A stretch of DNA of 64,000 bases, taken from the NCBI GenBank assembly GCA_904501755.1, contig CAJGBV010000002.1, forward strand, positions 62,001-126,000. Reading direction: 5' to 3'. The notes under the pieces are model-generated. The model had not been told where the DNA came from and made no database searches. It worked only from the letters and a program-made list of their open reading frames with translations. Positions 59,464 through 64,000 of this stretch are shown in pieces. Within the stretch, counting starts at the first letter, position 1; every line of letters begins with the position of its first letter. A program made the position numbers and the translations under genes. The DNA comes from Clostridiaceae bacterium. Its GTDB lineage: Bacteria; Bacillota; Clostridia; Oscillospirales; Acutalibacteraceae.

Positions 59464-62400
59464 ATGATGTACAAAAAAGTATCCACTAATCTTAATTTCG
59501 TCGAAGAAGAAAAGAAAATAGAAAAATTCTGGCGTGACGAAAAAATCTTTGAAAAGAGTATAGAGGCACGTGCAAAGGGTGAACCTTATGTATTTTATGA
59601 CGGTCCTCCTACTGCTAATGGTAAGCCTCATATCGGTCACGTTTTAACACGTGTTATCAAGGATATGATTCCCAGATACCGCACTATGAAGGGTTATATG
59701 GTACCAAGAAAAGCCGGTTGGGACACTCATGGTCTGCCTGTTGAATTAGAGGTTGAAAAAAAGCTCGGTCTTGACGGAAAAGAGCAGATTGAAAAATATG
59801 GTCTTTCCGATTTTATCTCTCACTGTAAAGAAAGTGTCTGGCAGTATAAGGGTATGTGGGAGGATTTCTCCCAAACTGTTGGCTTCTGGGCTGATATGGA
59901 TAATCCTTATGTTACTTATCACAATGATTTTATTGAATCAGAATGGTGGGCTCTAAAGGAAATATATAACAAAAACCTTCTTTATAAAGGCTTTAAAATT
60001 GTTCCTTACTGTCCCCGTTGCGGAACACCCCTTTCTTCCCACGAGGTTGCTCAGGGTTATAAAGCTGTAAAAGAGAGAAGTGCTGTAGTTCGCTTTAAGG
60101 TTATTGGTGAAGATGCGTTCTTCCTTGCCTGGACAACTACTCCTTGGACTCTTCCTTCCAATGTTGCACTTTGTGTAAACCCGGAGGATACTTATATTAA
60201 GGCATGTGCTGCTGACGGTAATGTTTATTATATGGCACAGGCTCTTGCAGATAAGGTTCTTGGTAAACTTGCTACTGAGGATACTCCTGCATATACAGTT
60301 CTTGAAACAATGAAAGGTATCGACCTTGAGGGCAGAGAATACGAGCCACTGTTTGACTGTGCCGCCGTTGTTGCTGCAAAGCAGAAGAAAAAAGGACATT
60401 TCATCACCTGTGACAGTTATGTTACTATGTCTGACGGTACAGGTATCGTTCATATAGCTCCTGCATTCGGTGAGGATGATGCTAAGGTTGGCAGAAAATA
60501 TGACCTTCCTTTCGTTCAGTTTGTTGACGGAAAAGGTAATATGACAGAGGAAACTCCATTTGCAGGTCTGTTTGTTAAGGATGCAGACCCCAAGGTTCTT
60601 GTTGATCTTGAAAACAGAGGACTTCTTTTCGATGCTCCAAAGTTTGAGCATGATTATCCGTTCTGTTGGAGATGTGATACACCTCTTATCTACTATGCAA
60701 GAGAATCCTGGTTTATAAAAATGACAGAGGTAAGGGATGACCTCATTAGAAATAATAACACAATTAACTGGATACCCGAAAGCATCGGTAAGGGACGTTT
60801 TGGCGACTGGCTTGAAAATGTTCAGGACTGGGGACTTTCCCGTAATCGTTACTGGGGTACACCTCTCAATATCTGGGAATGTCATTGCGGTCACAGACAC
60901 GCTATAGGCAGTATTGCTGAGCTTAAGGAAATGAGTGATAACTGTCCTGATGATATTGAACTTCACCGTCCTTTTGTTGATGCAGTAACTATTAAGTGCC
61001 CTGAGTGTGGTGGAGAAATGAAGCGTGTTCCTGAGGTAATTGACTGTTGGTTTGACTCAGGTGCAATGCCATTTGCTCAGCATCATTATCCTTTTGAAAA
61101 TAAAGAACTTTTCGAGGCTCAGTTCCCTGCAAACTTTATTTCTGAGGCTGTTGACCAGACGAGAGGTTGGTTCTATTCGCTTCTTGCTATTTCAACCCTG
61201 CTTTTCAATAAAGCACCTTATAAGAATGTTATAGTTCTCGGTCACGTTCAGGATGAGCACGGACAGAAAATGAGTAAATCAAAGGGTAATGCAGTAGACC
61301 CATTTGAAGCTCTTGAAACATACGGTGCAGATGCTGTGCGCTGGTATTTCTATACAAACTCAGCTCCTTGGCTTCCTAACCGTTTCTATGGTAAGGCTGT
61401 AACCGAGGGACAAAGAAAGTTTATGGGAACTCTTTGGAATACCTATGCTTTCTATGTTCTTTATGCTGATATTGATAAATTTGACCCCACAAAGCATAAC
61501 CTTGCTGACTGTAAATTATCTGTTATGGATAAGTGGCTTATGTCACGTATGAATTCTATGGTTAAGGCAGTGGACGAAAATCTCTATAATTACAGAATTC
61601 CTGAGGCAGCACGTGCACTTGAAAGCTTTGTTGACCAGCTTAGTAACTGGTATGTAAGACGCGGCAGAGAGCGTTACTGGGTACAGGGTATGCCTGAGGA
61701 TAAAATTGCAGCATATATGACCCTTTATACAGCTCTTGTTACTACCGCAAAGGCTGCTGCTCCTATGATTCCGTTTATGTCTGAAAATATTTATCAGAAT
61801 ATAGTCAGAGGTCTTGACAACTCTGCTCCTGAGAGTATTCATCTTTGTGATTTCCCCGCAGTTGATGAGAGTGCAATTGATGAAAAGCTTGAAGCAGATA
61901 TGGAGGCTGTGCTTAATATTGTTGTTCTCGGCCGTGCCGCAAGAAATGGTGCTAACCTTAAGAACCGTCAGCCACTTTCTGTTATGTATGTTAAGTGCGA
62001 TACTGAGCTTAGCGATGAGGCTACTAAGATTATCGAAGAAGAGCTTAATATCAAGACTGTAAGCTTTGTCAAGGATACAGGCGACCTTGTAAGCTATGCC
62101 TTTAAGCCACAACTCAGAACTGTAGGTCCTAAGTATGGCAAACAGCTTGGTGATATTAGAAATGCTCTTAGCACACTTGACGGAACTAAGGCTTATGCAG
62201 AACTTAAAGAAAACGGAAAGCTTATGTTTGAATTTGCAAGCGGTTTAGTTGAGCTTAATGAAGAAGACCTTCTTATAGAAACAACACAGAAGGAAGGATT
62301 GTTCACTCTTTCCGATAACGGTATCACAGTTGCTCTTGACACTGTACTTACCGATGAGCTTATTGAAGAAGGTTTTGTAAGAGAGATTACAAGTAAGATT

Positions 62401-62616
62401 CAGACAATGCGTAAAGAAGCAGGTTTTGAGGTAACCGACCATATCGCTGTGTTTATGCAGGGAAATGAAAGAATTGCTGATATAACCGAGAAAAATGCTC
62501 TTGAAATTTCTACTGATACTCTTGCTGATGAATTTGATTTTGATTCAATGGATGGGTTTAGTAAAGAGTGGGAACTTAATGGTGAAAAGGTAACTATCGG
62601 CGTTAAAAAAATATAA
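59464..62616 (+). CDS. ileS: Isoleucyl-tRNA synthetase
   Basis: A 1050-residue class I synthetase charging tRNA-Ile. HIGH is at residues 56-59 and KMSKS at 602-606; the editing CP1 domain includes WTTTPWTLPSN; a Cys pair site CPRCG lies near residue 180. The length and the absence of the typical C-terminal zinc knuckle point to the long (type 2-like) class, compared with about 920-940 in the common bacterial form. The first of two ATG codons at 59464 is used, after AAAGGGG. Only 63 bases separate it from srtB, with no room for a T-box leader. Confidence 0.96.
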   Translation: MMYKKVSTNLNFVEEEKKIEKFWRDEKIFEKSIEARAKGEPYVFYDGPPTANGKPHIGHVLTRVIKDMIPRYRTMKGYMVPRKAGWDTHGLPVELEVEKKLGLDGKEQIEKYGLSDFISHCKESVWQYKGMWEDFSQTVGFWADMDNPYVTYHNDFIESEWWALKEIYNKNLLYKGFKIVPYCPRCGTPLSSHEVAQGYKAVKERSAVVRFKVIGEDAFFLAWTTTPWTLPSNVALCVNPEDTYIKACAADGNVYYMAQALADKVLGKLATEDTPAYTVLETMKGIDLEGREYEPLFDCAAVVAAKQKKKGHFITCDSYVTMSDGTGIVHIAPAFGEDDAKVGRKYDLPFVQFVDGKGNMTEETPFAGLFVKDADPKVLVDLENRGLLFDAPKFEHDYPFCWRCDTPLIYYARESWFIKMTEVRDDLIRNNNTINWIPESIGKGRFGDWLENVQDWGLSRNRYWGTPLNIWECHCGHRHAIGSIAELKEMSDNCPDDIELHRPFVDAVTIKCPECGGEMKRVPEVIDCWFDSGAMPFAQHHYPFENKELFEAQFPANFISEAVDQTRGWFYSLLAISTLLFNKAPYKNVIVLGHVQDEHGQKMSKSKGNAVDPFEALETYGADAVRWYFYTNSAPWLPNRFYGKAVTEGQRKFMGTLWNTYAFYVLYADIDKFDPTKHNLADCKLSVMDKWLMSRMNSMVKAVDENLYNYRIPEAARALESFVDQLSNWYVRRGRERYWVQGMPEDKIAAYMTLYTALVTTAKAAAPMIPFMSENIYQNIVRGLDNSAPESIHLCDFPAVDESAIDEKLEADMEAVLNIVVLGRAARNGANLKNRQPLSVMYVKCDTELSDEATKIIEEELNIKTVSFVKDTGDLVSYAFKPQLRTVGPKYGKQLGDIRNALSTLDGTKAYAELKENGKLMFEFASGLVELNEEDLLIETTQKEGLFTLSDNGITVALDTVLTDELIEEGFVREITSKIQTMRKEAGFEVTDHIAVFMQGNERIADITEKNALEISTDTLADEFDFDSMDGFSKEWELNGEKVTIGVKKI

Positions 62617-62618
62617 CT

Positions 62619-62644
62619 AAAAGCAGGTCGCAAGACCTGCTTTT
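62619..62644 (+). terminator. Rho-independent terminator of ileS
   Basis: AAAAGCAGGTC (62619-62629) pairs with GACCTGCTTTT (62634-62644) around a GCAA tetraloop, directly after the ileS stop. Confidence 0.93.
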
Positions 62645-62658
62645 GTCTTAATTTAGTA

Positions 62659-62700
62659 TTGACTTTTCTATTTATATGCTATATAATATCAAAGTCGCAA
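62659..62700 (+). promoter_or_regulatory. Promoter of tRNA-Pro with AAAGTCGCAA start region
   Basis: TTGACT (62659-62664), 17 bases, TATAAT (62682-62687): near consensus. Three bases later AAAGTCGCAA (62691-62700) repeats the motif at the same place in the tRNA-Leu promoter. Confidence 0.85.
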
Positions 62701-62701
62701 T

Positions 62702-62778
62702 CGAGGCGTGGCTCAGTTTGGTAGAGCGCTGCGTTCGGGACGCAGAGGTCGCAGGTTCAAATCCTGTCGCCTCGACCA
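62702..62778 (+). tRNA. tRNA-Pro (anticodon CGG)
   Basis: A 77-base tRNA with encoded CCA. The acceptor CGAGGCG pairs with CGCCTCG (first pair C-G, typical of tRNA-Pro), and the anticodon stem CTGCG/CGCAG encloses TTCGGGA, giving CGG for CCG codons. The TΨC arm is CAGGTTCAAATCCTG. It has its own promoter and terminator. Confidence 0.96.
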
Positions 62779-62780
62779 AA

Positions 62781-62814
62781 AAAACAAAGCACTTCTTTGG
62801 AAGTGCTTTGTTTT
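62781..62814 (+). terminator. Rho-independent terminator of tRNA-Pro
   Basis: AAAACAAAGCACTT (62781-62794) pairs with AAGTGCTTTGTTTT (62801-62814) around CTTTGG, followed by further T. The roughly 100 bases between here and the DUF421 gene show nothing else recognised. Confidence 0.93.
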
Positions 62815-62921
62815 TTGTGTTTATGGCCGCAGGGTACAACCTCGTTAGATCGATAGGTCAACATCATTGTCCGTTTACTTTATTATAATCAGGTAATACT
62901 ATTTTAAAATGGAGGGGTAAT

Positions 62922-63596
62922 ATGGATATTTTAAAGGTTATCTTCACTTCGGTTTTGTCGGCTGCGGCGTTATTTGTGATTGCAAAGATTTTAGGTCACA
63001 AACAGATGTCTCAACTTGATTTTTTTGATTATATTACCGGTATCACCATTGGTTCAATAGCGGCTGAATTAGCCACTGAATTAGAGGAACCTATAAAACC
63101 GCTTATTGCTATGATAGTTTACGGTGTAATAGCAGCAGGATTATCGTATATAACAAGAAAGTTGCCCAGACTTAGAAAATTTGTTAATGGCACACCCACC
63201 ATTATTATGAACGGCGGGAAAATTTACCGTAAGAATATGAAGAAGGCTAAAATGGATTTAAGTGAGTTTATGGTTATGTGCCGTCAGGAAGGGTATTTCA
63301 ATTTAAATGATATTCAGACGGCAATTTTTGAATATAACGGCAGACTTACTGTGTTACCTAAGGCTACCAAAAGACCGATTAATCCAAATGATTTGAATAT
63401 AATTCCACCTATAGATGCAATAAGCACAGAGGTTATAATGGATGGTAGAATTTTAGAGGAAAATTTAAAGAGGCTCGGCCTTGATAAAAATTGGCTAAGT
63501 AATGAGCTTAAGTGTCAGGGATATAAAAATGAAAGGGAAATACTTCTGAGTGTTTGTGACGATAATCGTCAGCTTACAATTTTTAGTAACGAATAG
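62922..63596 (+). CDS. DUF421 (YetF/YrbG-like) membrane protein
   Basis: A 224-residue protein. Three N-terminal membrane spans (about 5-22, 38-55, 62-80) precede a cytoplasmic DUF421 domain with VNGTPTIIMNGGKI, LSEFMVMCRQEGYFNLNDIQTAIFEYNGRLTV and PKATKRPI. In spore formers, relatives include sporulation membrane proteins such as YetF. No biochemical function is established. GGAGGGGTAAT precedes the ATG. Confidence 0.9.
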   Translation: MDILKVIFTSVLSAAALFVIAKILGHKQMSQLDFFDYITGITIGSIAAELATELEEPIKPLIAMIVYGVIAAGLSYITRKLPRLRKFVNGTPTIIMNGGKIYRKNMKKAKMDLSEFMVMCRQEGYFNLNDIQTAIFEYNGRLTVLPKATKRPINPNDLNIIPPIDAISTEVIMDGRILEENLKRLGLDKNWLSNELKCQGYKNEREILLSVCDDNRQLTIFSNE

Positions 63597-63645
63597 TCTT
63601 ATATTACTAAAAATATATTTTGTTCTTTAATTATTTTAGATTGTG

Positions 63646-63654
63646 TGCTATAAT
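63646..63654 (+). promoter_or_regulatory. Extended -10 promoter of comM
   Basis: TGCTATAAT (63646-63654) is an extended -10 element, 29 bases before the comM ATG. No good -35 box is seen at 17 bases. Confidence 0.45.
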
Positions 63655-63683
63655 AAATAAAATATATTTATGGCGGTGAAGTT

Positions 63684-64000
63684 ATGTTTGCCAAAGTCAG
63701 CAGTGTTGGTCTTTTTGGTATGAACTCATATATAGTAGAGGTGGAGGCTGATGTATCCAGAGGCCTTCCTTGCTTTGATATTGTTGGTCTGCCAGATGCA
63801 GCAGTAAAAGAGGCAAGAGACCGCGTGCGTTCAGCTATTAAAAATTGCGGATTTAAATTTCCTAATGGTCATATAACTGTTAATCTTGCTCCTGCAGACC
63901 TTAAAAAAGGTGGCTCTCATTATGATTTGCCTATTACAATTGCGCTTTTATTGGCTTCAAATCAGATTGATGTGGCTACACAGAATAAAGTATTTATTGG
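63684..64000 (+). CDS. comM: YifB/ComM family Mg chelatase-like AAA+ ATPase (partial)
   Basis: The first 105 codons of a ComM/YifB protein, cut off by the end of the window. MFAKVSSVGLFGMNSYIVEVE, LPCFDIVGLPDAAVKEARDRV and INLAPADLKKGG-like VNLAPADLKKGGSHYDLPI are the N-terminal Lon-protease-like domain of this family. ComM is a hexameric branch-migration helicase aiding natural transformation. The AAA+ ATPase core would lie beyond the window. GGCGGTGAAG is the ribosome binding site. Confidence 0.94.
   Translation, partial: MFAKVSSVGLFGMNSYIVEVEADVSRGLPCFDIVGLPDAAVKEARDRVRSAIKNCGFKFPNGHITVNLAPADLKKGGSHYDLPITIALLLASNQIDVATQNKVFI

Noticed and set aside
59953..60966. A 337-codon antisense frame inside ileS
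   Set aside because: Long antisense frames are common opposite AT-rich, codon-biased genes; no ribosome binding site or protein features.
62676..62888. A 70-codon frame across the tRNA-Pro gene
   Set aside because: It runs through the tRNA and its terminator; a shadow of RNA-coding sequence.
1..64000. CRISPR arrays, insertion sequences, toxin-antitoxin pairs or defence islands
   Set aside because: No spaced direct repeats, transposase, cas genes or known defence proteins were found on either strand.

Overview
The window reads as a gene-dense stretch of chromosome from an AT-rich, endospore-forming, fermentative Firmicute of the class Clostridia. The Oscillospirales/Ruminococcaceae-like gene order is an inference from recJ-relA-dtd-MBL-hemZ, spoVB-mazG-HU-rqcP-yabP-yabQ-divIC-S1 and dgt-dnaG-rpoD. 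Sporulation genes support a spore former: a gerA-type germinant receptor operon, spoVB, yabP, yabQ, spoVFA/spoVFB (dipicolinate synthase), spoIIR, and two cortex/coat-type peptidoglycan proteins. I see no CRISPR array, insertion sequence, prophage, integrase or rRNA. Three single tRNA genes are present: Leu-GAG, Thr-CGT and Pro-CGG.

Layout. 1-2.4 kb: a Gfo/Idh/MocA dehydrogenase divergent from an AraC regulator. 2.4-7.2 kb: a spore-surface pair (a small beta-sandwich-like protein and a SpoIID-like/peptidoglycan-binding protein) converging on a gerAA-gerAC-gerAB operon whose GerAC is half length. 7.3-15.1 kb: recJ, relA/spoT, dtd, an MBL-fold hydrolase, hemZ, a small helical protein and an MTA/SAH nucleosidase. 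15.1-20 kb: the spoVB-to-S1 sporulation and division cluster. 20-25 kb: a lone class I fumarase alpha subunit, an rRNA methyltransferase, a lipid kinase, groES-groEL. 25-28.4 kb: tRNA-Leu, a dipeptidase, uronate isomerase, and the remains of a probable glycoside hydrolase family 2 gene. 28.4-33.6 kb: a histidine phosphatase, an AraC regulator and rhaA-rhaD-rhaB. 33.6-39.2 kb: an XRE repressor, tRNA-Thr, spoVFAB, cca, murC and two poorly known genes. 39.4-45.3 kb: a class A PBP, the PFL/ACT pair, ispE, spoIIR and L31. 45.3-51.9 kb: yigZ, dgt-dnaG-rpoD and its tail genes, a cell-wall amidase and a small membrane protein. 51.9-59.4 kb: trmO-maf, ldhA, an MFS transporter with an RpiR regulator, topB and a class B sortase. 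59.4-64 kb: ileS, tRNA-Pro, a DUF421 protein and the 5' part of comM.

How the genes fit together. Rhamnose catabolism (RhaA, RhaD, RhaB) and uronate isomerase point to use of pectin- or rhamnogalacturonan-type sugars. D-lactate dehydrogenase points to lactate as a fermentation end product. The rest is core information processing, envelope synthesis and sporulation. Most of the window is ordinary. The items worth a second look are small: a palindrome over the tRNA-Thr promoter beside an XRE repressor, paired inverted half-sites around the rha promoter, an identical start-region motif in two tRNA promoters, the decayed GH2 gene, the truncated GerAC and the orphan fumarase subunit. I found no convincing undescribed multi-gene system.
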